NCBI GenBank assembly: GCA_037976565.1 | Contig: CP137668.1 | Coordinates: forward strand, 36,408,088 to 36,472,087 | Length of the DNA: 64,000 nt | Direction: 5' to 3' | Origin: Mesocentrotus franciscanus | Taxonomy: Eukaryota > Echinodermata > Echinoidea > Camarodonta > Strongylocentrotidae | In this document: positions 41,324 through 44,601 of the stretch, one piece after another | How the letters are laid out: every line of letters starts with the position of its first letter | Numbering within the stretch: position 1 is the first letter of the stretch | Position numbers and translations under genes: made by a program | Notes under the pieces: generated by a model | The model's database searches: none | The model's input: the letters and a program-made list of their open reading frames with translations, nothing else | Told to the model about the DNA's origin: nothing

Positions 41324-43954
41324 GATGATGGTGATAGTGTTGAGGGTCAGAACATGTCCAGCATGGCCTATGCCATGTTAATGTTCACGAGAGGAGAAGA
41401 ATCACTCAAGACTAGTGACTATATTAGATCTCTTTAAACAAGCAGAGATGAGAAGATGAGAATGCTATTGATTAAAGATGATGGTGATGGTGTTTCTGGT
41501 TGGTATGGTGATGATTATGAAGGTCATGGTGGTGATTGTAGTTGCTGCTATTGATTAAAGATGATGGTGATGGTGTTTCTGGTTGCTATGGTGATGATTA
41601 TGAAGGCCATGGTGGTGATTGTAGTTGCGATAAATTTTGTGGTGATCATGTTGGTGGAAGTGGTGGTGGGGATGGTGGTGATGATGATCATCAACATGAT
41701 AATGGTGATGGTGGTGATGATGATGATGTCTCTGGTTGCTATGGTGGTGGTGATGGTAATGGCAGAAGATGGTGAAGAGAATAATGCTGGATATTTTGAT
41801 GGTGGTGATGATGACACTGATGATTTAAGGATGGTGGTGATGATGGTTATGTTAATGATGTTTACAGTGGTGTTGATGGTGATCACTGTGGTGCTGATGA
41901 TGATCCTTATTATAGTGATGGTCATAATCATAGGGATGATGATATGTTAATGGTTGGTAATGATAATCTGTAAAATAATGCATTCAATACATGAAGTTAT
42001 TCTGTGGGAGTTTATGATGTTAGAGCTCCTGTTAATAGATAGAAGCCTTGTGATGAAGATTAGAATTTTTTTTATATAGATGATGAGCTACTTCAGTTTT
42101 GTAGTATAATTTTTGATGGATTATGTTTGTATTTATCATTTATGAAACCATCTTTGTCTGCTATTAATTTTTTTTTTGGTAGTACTTTGCTGAAGAGGGC
42201 AACAAGCTCTTCCGATCAGTGCGAGAGTTTGTAGGGCAGGTACCAGACTGTCAACTAAGGAATGAACTCATGATGTACTAGAAAAGATCCCATCCCACAG
42301 TTGAATAAAATATTATAGATTATCGATGTATGTGTATGTAGCTTTGTTTATTACAAAATCCCTTGACCATTTCTTTGCAGTACTTTGCTGAAGAGGGCAA
42401 CAAGCTCTTCCAATCAGTCCGAGAGTTTGTAGGGCAGGTGCCAGACTGTCAGTTAAGGAATGAACTTATGATGTACTAGAAAAGATCTCATCCCACAGTT
42501 GAATGAACTATTATAAATTTGTGATTTACATATACCTTTGTTCATTACAAAAACACAATCTCTCCCTTAACCATTTCTTTGTAGTACTTTGCTGAAGAGG
42601 GCAACAAGCTCTTCCGATCAGTGCGAGAGTTTGTAGGGCAGGTGCCAGACTGTCAGTTAAGGAATGAACTTACGATGTACTTAGAACAGATCCCATCCCA
42701 TTGTCAGCAGCTCAACTTCACTACCAAGTCACCATCAGCAGGCAAATCCAGCACATTCAACAAGGTCAGACCTAGGCTCTTGGGATCATTTTCTCATATT
42801 ATGTTGATCCATGTACCATCTTTCCCCTCTTTCCTCTTTTTATTTCTCATTCCTTTTTGCTTATCATCATGCTCACTAGAACCTTTTTCATTTTCCTGGC
42901 ATATCTTTAATTCTTTCCTTTCTTATTTCTTCCTCATTTTATGATTATTCCCTTAATTTAAATTTGTCATTATGGACTTCCAGTTGAAGAGATAATTGGA
43001 AACTTCTAGTACAAGGGTGTGTGTGATAACATTGCTCTTTGAAAGGACACTCTTAAAAGAAGAGATACTGAGATACAATTAAATTTACGAAAGAATTATC
43101 GTAGGAAGGGGATTTTTTAATCCCTCCTTTGTTATTTATGTAGAATAATGATCATTATTATTTCAAAGATGATAAATCTTAGGAGGAGCTACTAATTCGA
43201 AGGGATACTATATCATATGTGTTTTCAGTTCATTTTCAAAGTATACTTAATTGTCTTTTAATGTTGGTTGATAGCGATGTTGACTTGATGATTCTTTTTT
43301 CTTCTCTCCCTTTAGGTTGACTGCACTATACAAGAAACCAAGAGTCTACTTCTGTCCATTGTCAGACTAGTTCCTATATGTTACTCATTATCCTCAAAGG
43401 TCAGTTCACGTCTTAACCAATTGCATGAACAATTTATATAATTTTTTTTTTTTTAAAATAAAATATGTTCTCAGAGGAAATGTATGCATAGTAGATATAG
43501 ATTTTGAAGAAGCACCTTTTCAGACTGCATAAGAATTGGTATTACAATGATTTGCTGCTCAGAGATAGGTGTTCGTCTCATCCTAATTTATGTCATTCCG
43601 TAGACTTAAAGATATAAATAATGTAGAAAAACAAGGTCGAAAGGAAGCATAAATTTTATCCATATAATAGAAATAAAAAAAGTTTACTGAAGTATATTGA
43701 AGTCTTTTTTTCCTTCTTTAGCTTCTTTGAAATATCTTTTAAACACCTGTTCCTTCTTTGTTTTTCAGTACAATGTGACCACTCCAAACTCCCCCACCGC
43801 CCGATGGAGGAGGCCGCCCCCCATGATGGATCTCCATAGCAACAGTTCCGACATGGACTCGCCCCTAAGCCAAAGCTCAGGCTTTGTGAGTGACGGTTCC
43901 ATCATGAGAGCGCAGAAAACACTCCACAAAATGAACTCTTTTGATAGACTCTAA
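10428..43954 (+). CDS. CTNNAL1: Alpha-catulin gene (catenin alpha-like 1), 5'-partial, 16 exons
   Basis: Alpha-catulin belongs to the vinculin/alpha-catenin superfamily of helical-bundle scaffolds. In other animals it is a cytoplasmic protein linked to Rho signalling (Lbc RhoGEF) and to the dystrophin/dystrobrevin complex. Exon translations are collinear with human alpha-catulin (from memory): 'LLLADKIVIKQI', 'DLKDERAKAKMAC', 'DFTDSAYTSHEHRERIL', 'KIARENLDVF', 'YLSLPRP', 'EQAKIAKVGL', 'KNMSSMAYAMYMFTRGEG'. The joined exons encode about 736 residues. The human N-terminal ~48 residues have no counterpart here, so the first exon(s) lie outside or were missed. The C-terminal 61 residues are rich in Ser/Pro and unlike the human tail. 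All introns are phase 0 except those after 10614 and 33156 (phase 1). One frame break lies at 24430-24432. The exon entries below give the boundaries; this entry spans exons plus introns. Confidence 0.95.
10615..11360. repeat. Degenerate tandem array starting at a splice donor, about 135-bp unit
   Basis: Units start near 10615, 10745, 10885, 11025, 11160 and 11254. Recurrent elements are 'gtgagatgagttctact', 'ggcaacctcattagtag', 'tatacaaacctccataga', 'tggccaccc' and 'gtgccagaatgatg'. The first unit begins with the functional donor GTGAGA of the preceding exon, and units 2 and 3 carry the same hexamer. Confidence 0.85.
12180..12500. other. Intronic patch with CpGs, possible regulatory or cryptic first exon
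   Basis: This stretch is less AT-rich than its flanks and has clustered CpGs ('gcgatcgctatcgccgg', 'ccaccggcttccgactgcg'). It includes a donor-like 'ggctg|gtaagc' at about 12420-12430. No convincing ORF or repeat structure is present. It could hold an alternative promoter, but this is only a compositional impression. Confidence 0.25.
14808..14885 (+). repeat. Possible tRNA-derived SINE relic
   Basis: 'tggtttagtggtagacac' resembles a Pol III A box and 'ggtcgaaaac' a decayed B box about 45 nt later. The start 'gtgatggtttagtggtagac' parallels the better SINE head at 63429 ('gtgatgactcggtggtagag'). The anticodon-like region does not fold as a proper tRNA, so it is called a relic. Confidence 0.45.
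16527..16592. repeat. Dispersed hairpin element (GCCAGAAGGG family), copy d
   Basis: The left arm 'gagccagaagggtgttaac' is conserved, while the right arm 'attctagctctcagcaga' has decayed. The loop is A/T-rich. Confidence 0.75.
18365..18635. repeat. CT-rich microsatellite, about 270 bp
   Basis: Imperfect (CT)n with TTT and 'tttatctctc' interruptions, inside the 12.4-kb catulin intron. The Ser/Leu-rich ORFs over it are artefacts of the dinucleotide repeat. Confidence 0.95.
20607..21070. repeat. Three-copy degenerate tandem array, about 160-bp unit
   Basis: Units begin near 20607, 20771 and 20927 with 'gtgaacatatcatg'-type sequence. Each continues with a variant of 'ggcattagttccaagggcaa', 'ctggccagtcagaccagt' and a 'gttggcattgatta' end. 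The copies are strongly diverged. Confidence 0.75.
21769..21932. repeat. CT/CTGT microsatellite
   Basis: A (CT)n core is followed by 'ctgtctgtatctgtctc' variants, inside the catulin intron. Ser/Leu-rich or Arg/Glu-rich ORFs on the two strands are artefacts. Confidence 0.95.
22532..22642. repeat. Degenerate hairpin element, GCCAGAAGGG family, copy e
   Basis: The left arm 'gtccgttcagaaccagaagg' and the right end 'gactcccagcagacg' are recognisable. The interior is longer than in other copies, apparently through an insertion. Confidence 0.6.
22680..22753. repeat. Dispersed hairpin element (GCCAGAAGGG family), copy f
   Basis: The left arm 'gagagccagaagggctt' pairs with the right arm 'aacacccttctggctctcaa'. 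It lies 250 bp upstream of a catulin exon acceptor. Confidence 0.85.
23004..23179 (+). CDS. CTNNAL1: Catulin exon B
   Basis: It follows 'tctacatgtag' and completes a Gly codon from the previous exon. It reads 'SNIAKLTDVTYDAAG', then 'NMVRAARGLLSAITRVLLLA' and 'DKIVIKQISQSRNR' before GTAAGT. It matches human 'GVIKAARLLLSSVTKVLLLA' onward. The exon is 176 nt and ends in phase 0. Confidence 0.95.
23180..24351 (+). other. Catulin intron with poly-T and TTAGGG-like stretches
   Basis: It runs from GTAAGT to 'ttttttag'. A T-rich block (23212-23264) lies just past the donor. 'gtagggttagggtagc' and 'gagttagggttaggtg' (23346-23411) form a degenerate TTAGGG-like stretch, and a related block lies at 28265-28420. 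A short C-run/CA tract sits at 23707-23730. Confidence 0.85.
24352..24470 (+). CDS. CTNNAL1: Catulin exon C, with a one-base frame break
   Basis: After 'ttattttttag' it reads 'VSNSLERIDKTRSFTEFVQC' and 'FSQFGE', then would hit a stop. One frame over, it continues as 'MVELAHLTGDRQI' up to the donor GTAAAT. Human has the matching '...FSQFGNEMVEFAHLSGDRQN'. The exon is 119 nt where 120 keeps frame, so one base seems missing at the AAA run 24430-24432. A base-calling error is likelier than a real lesion, since every other exon is intact. Confidence 0.9.
24471..25030 (+). other. Catulin intron, mostly CT-rich repeat
   Basis: A CT microsatellite (about 24508-24720) starts 40 bp past the donor. The rest is AT-rich DNA without features, up to the acceptor 'catttctccag'. 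Confidence 0.9.
25031..25120 (+). CDS. CTNNAL1: Catulin exon D
   Basis: It reads 'DLKDERAKAKMACTRSTLEK' followed by 'STTMLLTSCK' and the donor GTAAGG. It matches human 'DLKDEKKKAKMAAARAVLEK'. It has 30 codons and is phase 0 at both ends. Confidence 0.95.
25121..25496 (+). other. Catulin intron, 376 bp
   Basis: It runs from GTAAGG to 'tatattccag'. Nothing notable is seen. Confidence 0.9.
25497..25691 (+). CDS. CTNNAL1: Catulin exon E
   Basis: It opens with 'TCLRHPECDPAKKTRDSVF', matching human 'TCLRHPNCESAHKNKEGVF', and ends 'NMHSIMQELH' before GTAAGT. It has 65 codons in phase 0 and includes a more variable linker rich in Ser/Asn in the middle. Confidence 0.95.
25692..27084 (+). other. Catulin intron, largely a tandem-repeat element
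   Basis: It contains the composite repeat at 26008-26880 and otherwise AT-rich DNA. The acceptor is 'cttccgtctcag'. Confidence 0.9.
26008..26880. repeat. Composite element: CCGTCCTT minisatellite plus about 165-bp tandem units
   Basis: A short (ccgtccttccgtccgtcctt)-type minisatellite (26030-26098) precedes five diverged units beginning at about 26108, 26268, 26436, 26605 and 26754. Shared words are 'ggtttccgttcgataacttt', 'taatgaaatttgatatgaag', 'gtatcaaaacacagcctaag' and 'aggtcaaaggtcatagctca'. The ends 'tatcccctcggg' and 'cccggcaaggggata' are roughly inverted, so the block may be one mobile element with internal tandem repeats. Confidence 0.85.
27085..27294 (+). CDS. CTNNAL1: Catulin exon F
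   Basis: It contains 'DFTDSAYTSHEHRERIL', almost identical to the human segment. The start is 'DLVETSKVTLADEPTRTKMQ' and the end 'ALNDHGRTITH' before GTAAGT. It has 70 codons in phase 0. Its 3' part and donor are repeated twice downstream in decayed form. Confidence 0.95.
27395..27510 (+). pseudogene. Decayed duplicate of catulin exon F 3' end plus donor, copy 2
   Basis: 'agagggaatactgac', 'caatggcagaacaataacac' and 'atgtaagtcattgatgatag' align to the end of exon F and the first intron bases. Several substitutions and a small deletion have broken the reading frame. The GTAAGT donor (27477) is retained. Confidence 0.85.
27565..27700 (+). pseudogene. Decayed duplicate of catulin exon F 3' end plus donor, copy 3
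   Basis: 'agagagagaacactaacctt', 'gaaaggggcaggactaatct' and 'agaacaataacacatgtaag' align to exon F around 27220-27300. A TAA arises where exon F has CTG ACT. The GTAAGT donor (27663) is kept. The copies repeat at about 182-186 bp. Confidence 0.85.
28265..28420. repeat. Degenerate TTAGGG-like block
   Basis: 'gatagggttagggttagggt' and 'gggttagggtttgggttagg' are followed by unique sequence. The downstream part ('gttaggtatagtgtttgg ... aatttcattagtgtaggaa') resembles that following the block at 23346, so both belong to one dispersed family, not to a telomere. Confidence 0.65.
30045..30440. repeat. CT-rich tract abutting a splice acceptor
   Basis: A long imperfect (CT)n runs to within a few bases of the acceptor 'ctctctgtag' at 30444, giving the next exon an exceptionally long polypyrimidine tract. 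ORFs across it are artefacts. Confidence 0.95.
30445..30531 (+). CDS. CTNNAL1: Catulin exon G
   Basis: It reads 'DKHPSDRQEDELEVLVVKMV' and 'KSISDLKKQ' before GTGATT. It matches the human 'AEELELSILKISHSLNELKK' region. It has 29 codons, phase 0 at both ends. Confidence 0.93.
30532..31083 (+). other. Catulin intron, 552 bp
   Basis: A run of G (30580-30592) lies near the donor. Otherwise nothing notable is seen. The acceptor is 'attttgtcag'. Confidence 0.9.
31084..31242 (+). CDS. CTNNAL1: Catulin exon H
   Basis: It reads 'LQHTALDHASEVFKVGDDHT', then 'QVEAVQQLTVRFHDHADQIR' plus E before GTAAGA. It corresponds to human 'STATQLAADLLKYHADHVVL' through '...ACKLSEQKEQLVE'. It has 53 codons, phase 0. 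Confidence 0.92.
31243..31641 (+). other. Catulin intron, 399 bp
   Basis: It runs from GTAAGA to 'catgattcag'. Nothing notable is seen. Confidence 0.9.
31642..31734 (+). CDS. CTNNAL1: Catulin exon I
   Basis: It reads 'VCRLLGHVSRLAPLTISCDH' and 'SENSIATLDTQ' before GTAAGT. It matches human 'TCRLLRHISGTEPLEITCIH'. It has 31 codons, phase 0. Confidence 0.95.
31735..33005 (+). other. Catulin intron with a GC-rich inserted element
   Basis: AT-rich intron interrupted by the GC-rich terminal-inverted-repeat element at 32252-32896. The acceptor is 'ttttccaatgcag'. Confidence 0.9.
32252..32896. mobile_element. GC-rich 645-bp element with terminal inverted repeats
   Basis: The left end 'atgcctggattacatttg' is perfectly mirrored by the right end 'caaatgtaatccaggcat'. 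The interior is very GC- and CpG-rich against an AT-rich intron and is built from recurring words such as 'cgtgca', 'ccgtgcgg' and 'tacgat/atcgta', giving many potential fold-backs. ORFs over it (up to 130 aa) are low-complexity and match nothing I recognise. It is most likely a non-autonomous DNA transposon. No clear target-site duplication is seen. Confidence 0.8.
33006..33156 (+). CDS. CTNNAL1: Catulin exon J
   Basis: It reads 'LTGAAITLAMNHNSKIAREN', 'LDVFADTWEATINDLSTLVK' and 'EVNDCCVGKT' plus one base before GTGAGG (phase 1). It matches human 'SSKIAKENLDVFCEAWESQI' onward. It is 151 nt. Confidence 0.95.
33157..33959 (+). other. Catulin intron with a 295-bp MITE
   Basis: It holds the long-TIR element at 33517-33811. 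The acceptor is 'ttctttttccag'. Confidence 0.9.
33517..33811. mobile_element. MITE with unusually long terminal inverted repeats
   Basis: The two ends are inverted copies over about 65-70 bp with perhaps one or two mismatches. The left begins 'ctggggagtgtttcacaaag' and the right ends 'ctttgtgaaacactccccag', with 'ggcaggccgttcatg' marking the inner edge of each arm. The central ~150 bp is unique and non-coding. The low arm divergence suggests a recent insertion or gene conversion. Confidence 0.9.
33960..33997 (+). CDS. CTNNAL1: Catulin exon K (38 nt)
   Basis: After the split Asn codon it reads 'NKQVYLSLPRPG' before GTAAGC. 'YLSLPRP' matches human 'YLSLPKP'. The splice phases fit both neighbours (phase 1 in, phase 0 out). 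Confidence 0.9.
35516..35524 (+). CDS. CTNNAL1: Possible 9-nt catulin microexon
   Basis: 'gctgatatt' (Ala-Asp-Ile) lies between 'gcactttttag' and 'gtaagtatt', a strong acceptor and a near-perfect donor. It is phase 0 and would insert three residues in the variable linker between exons K and L. Chance occurrence in 5.5 kb of intron is possible, so confidence is low. Confidence 0.3.
37088..37735. repeat. Polypurine AAG/AAC tract, about 650 bp
   Basis: Built from 'caagaagaa' and 'caagaacaa' units with GA-rich ends, it is almost devoid of T on the + strand. ORFs on the minus strand (poly-Leu/Phe/Val) are artefacts. Such mirror-like purine tracts can form triplex DNA. Confidence 0.95.
39081..39160. 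repeat. Dispersed hairpin element (GCCAGAAGGG family), copy g
   Basis: The best-preserved ends of the family: left 'gtctgctgaaagccagaag', right 'cttctggctctcagcagac', near-perfect inverted repeats of 19 bp. The loop contains 'agtacatgag'. Confidence 0.88.
39506..39556 (+). CDS. CTNNAL1: Catulin exon L (51 nt)
   Basis: It reads 'KHGTTVKAAKPVKLDAQ' between 'ccactcacacag' and GTAAAA. It sits in the variable linker before 'EQAKIAK', where human has a Lys/Asp-rich stretch. It has 17 codons, phase 0. Confidence 0.8.
39557..40857 (+). other. Catulin intron, 1.3 kb
   Basis: AT-rich. A 119-codon minus-strand ORF (39903-40262) has no recognisable features. The acceptor is 'cttatttcag'. Confidence 0.85.
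40858..41061 (+). CDS. CTNNAL1: Catulin exon M
   Basis: It reads 'EQAKIAKVGLEVKLLTSEVD', 'AETEKWEDQANDIVKRAKNM' and 'SSMAYAMYMFTRGEGSLKTT', ending 'LDLFKQAE' before GTGAGA. It closely matches human 'EQAKIAKLGLKLGLLTSDAD ...'. It has 68 codons and is one of the most conserved blocks of the protein. Confidence 0.97.
41086..41336. repeat. (GAT)n / (GGTGAT)n microsatellite, about 250 bp
   Basis: GAT units with regular GGT interruptions, starting 25 bp after the exon M donor. The poly-Met ORF over it is an artefact of the ATG frame. Confidence 0.97.
41349..41460 (+). pseudogene. Decayed duplicate of catulin exon M 3' end
   Basis: 'gaacatgtccagcatggcct' and 'atgttcacgagaggagaaga' match the end of exon M. 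A 'tagtgactata' insertion and other changes give an in-frame TAA ('ctctttaaa'). The donor is destroyed: exon M has 'gcagaggtgaga', the copy 'gcagagatgaga'. Confidence 0.88.
41468..41940. repeat. GAT/GGT-rich region with an 82-bp tandem duplication
   Basis: 'ttgattaaagatgatggtga' at about 41468 and again at about 41550 begins two nearly identical ~82-bp units ending 'ggtgattgtagttgc'. Looser GATGGT-rich sequence follows to 41940. ORFs are repeat artefacts. Confidence 0.85.
42183..42281 (+). pseudogene. Upstream duplicate 1 of catulin exon N, truncated by a stop
   Basis: Preceded by an acceptor 'tttttttggtag'. It reads 'YFAEEGNKLFRSVREFVGQV' then 'PDCQLRNELMMY' and TAG (42279-42281). Relative to intact exon N, one base is lost in 'tacttag', creating the stop. 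Sequence after the stop still resembles exon N for about 20 bp, then becomes intron-like. An AATAAA lies at 42304-42309. Confidence 0.85.
42381..42479 (+). pseudogene. Upstream duplicate 2 of catulin exon N, truncated by a stop
   Basis: Preceded by a good acceptor 'catttctttgcag'. It reads 'YFAEEGNKLFQSVREFVGQV' then 'PDCQLRNELMMY' and the same TAG (42477-42479). The shared lesion shows duplicates 1 and 2 derive from one another or a common defective parent. Spacing to its neighbours is 198 and 204 bp. Confidence 0.87.
42585..42764 (+). CDS. CTNNAL1: Catulin exon N (intact copy)
   Basis: It follows 'catttctttgtag' and reads 'YFAEEGNKLFRSVREFVGQV', 'PDCQLRNELTMYLEQIPSHC' and 'QQLNFTTKSPSAGKSSTFNK' before GTCAGA. 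It corresponds to human 'FAAEGLKLTSSVQAF...LIPLCHQL'. It has 60 codons, phase 0. It is the only one of three tandem copies that stays open. Confidence 0.95.
42765..43315 (+). other. Catulin intron, 551 bp
   Basis: T-rich, no features. The acceptor is 'cttctctccctttag'. Confidence 0.9.
43316..43399 (+). CDS. CTNNAL1: Catulin exon O
   Basis: It reads 'VDCTIQETKSLLLSIVRLVP' and 'ICYSLSSK' before GTCAGT. It matches human 'VDKCITKIRSMMALVVQLLS'. It has 28 codons, phase 0. Confidence 0.93.
43400..43768 (+). other. Catulin intron, 369 bp
   Basis: T/A-rich, ending in 'tgtttttcag'. Nothing notable is seen. Confidence 0.9.
43769..43954 (+). CDS. CTNNAL1: Catulin terminal coding exon P
   Basis: It reads 'YNVTTPNSPTARWRRPPPMM', 'DLHSNSSDMDSPLSQSSGFV' and 'SDGSIMRAQKTLHKMNSFDR', then L and TAA. 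The 61-residue tail is rich in Ser and Pro and looks disordered. It differs from the human C-terminus, but it is GC-rich, in frame, and follows a strong acceptor. Confidence 0.88.
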   Translation, partial: YNVTTPNSPTARWRRPPPMMDLHSNSSDMDSPLSQSSGFVSDGSIMRAQKTLHKMNSFDRL

Positions 43955-44108
43955 CGCAAGCTCCCTTCACCCCAAGTCCAAGAGGGAGGAAGCACCCATA
44001 GATGGAAGAGTCTTGCCATTTTAATCTGTACTGAATCCTAGCATAATTTTTATCCTAGTGAATGGAATTGAATGCAATTTGTGAGCATTTCTACCTACAT
44101 GTATTACC

Positions 44109-44250
44109 AGGGGGGCGTTTCATGAAACAATTAGTCGATGGTTTTCACCGACAATTTTACTGTCACTGACTATTTTCGAGGCCTCTGATTGGTCAAATTT
44201 AGTCAGCGCTGACAGATGTCGGTGGACAAATGTTGATGAAACGCCCCCCT
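44109..44250. mobile_element. MITE, 142 bp, in the presumed 3' UTR
   Basis: The left end 'aggggggcgtttcat' is mirrored by the right end 'atgaaacgcccccct'. The interior includes 'ctctgattggtcaaatttag' and paired 'gtcgatggttttcaccgaca' / 'tgtcggtgga' segments. No ORF. It is likely transcribed as part of the catulin 3' UTR. Confidence 0.85.
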
Positions 44251-44409
44251 GATCTTAAATCACCACGTCTCTTTTTGTCACGTCTTACTATGCATACACG
44301 AGGTCTTGTTGTGTCAGGATGAAGCTCTCGAAACTGCTGCGGTGCTCCAGAGATCTGTGTGTCTGTGAACTATGCATAGGGCTTGCACGCATGTAGTTGG
44401 TGCACTGTT

Positions 44410-44505
44410 GCAATTGGCATTGTTAACCCATTGGCTACAGGAACTTAGTGGTCCCTGTGTTAACTCTATGGGAATAACAAAATTCAGGAGTCAGTGGGTT
44501 AACTC
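44410..44505 (+). repeat. Dispersed repeat, TTAACCCATTGGCT family
   Basis: 'ttaacccattggctacagga', 'tgtgttaactctatgggaat' and 'agtcagtgggttaactcc' recur in inverted orientation at 54655-54745. The two ends ('ttaacccattg' and 'agtgggttaa') are themselves inverted. Confidence 0.65.
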
Positions 44506-44518
44506 CATGGAACAAATT

Positions 44519-44601
44519 GGCTGTTTGGAGCCGCAGGAGCTTTATAACACTGTATTATAGCGCATAAATGTGAGTGAAAGTCACTGTGGCTCCAAGCAGA
44601 C
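44519..44601. repeat. Hairpin element related to the GCCAGAAGGG family
   Basis: 'ctgtttggagccgcagg' pairs with 'ctgtggctccaagcagac'. The outer 'gcagac' end and the size agree with the hairpin family, but the arm sequence differs. Confidence 0.55.

Larger units (their letters stand above)
41062..42584 (+). other. Catulin intron with GAT repeats and exon-derived duplicates
   Basis: It holds the GAT microsatellite (41086-41336), a decayed duplicate of exon M (41349-41460), a second GAT/GGT-rich region (41468-41940) and two partial copies of the next exon (42183, 42381). Confidence 0.9.

Noticed and set aside
41070..41381. 103-codon ORF, almost all Met/Val
   Set aside because: Translation of the (GAT)n repeat in the ATG frame.
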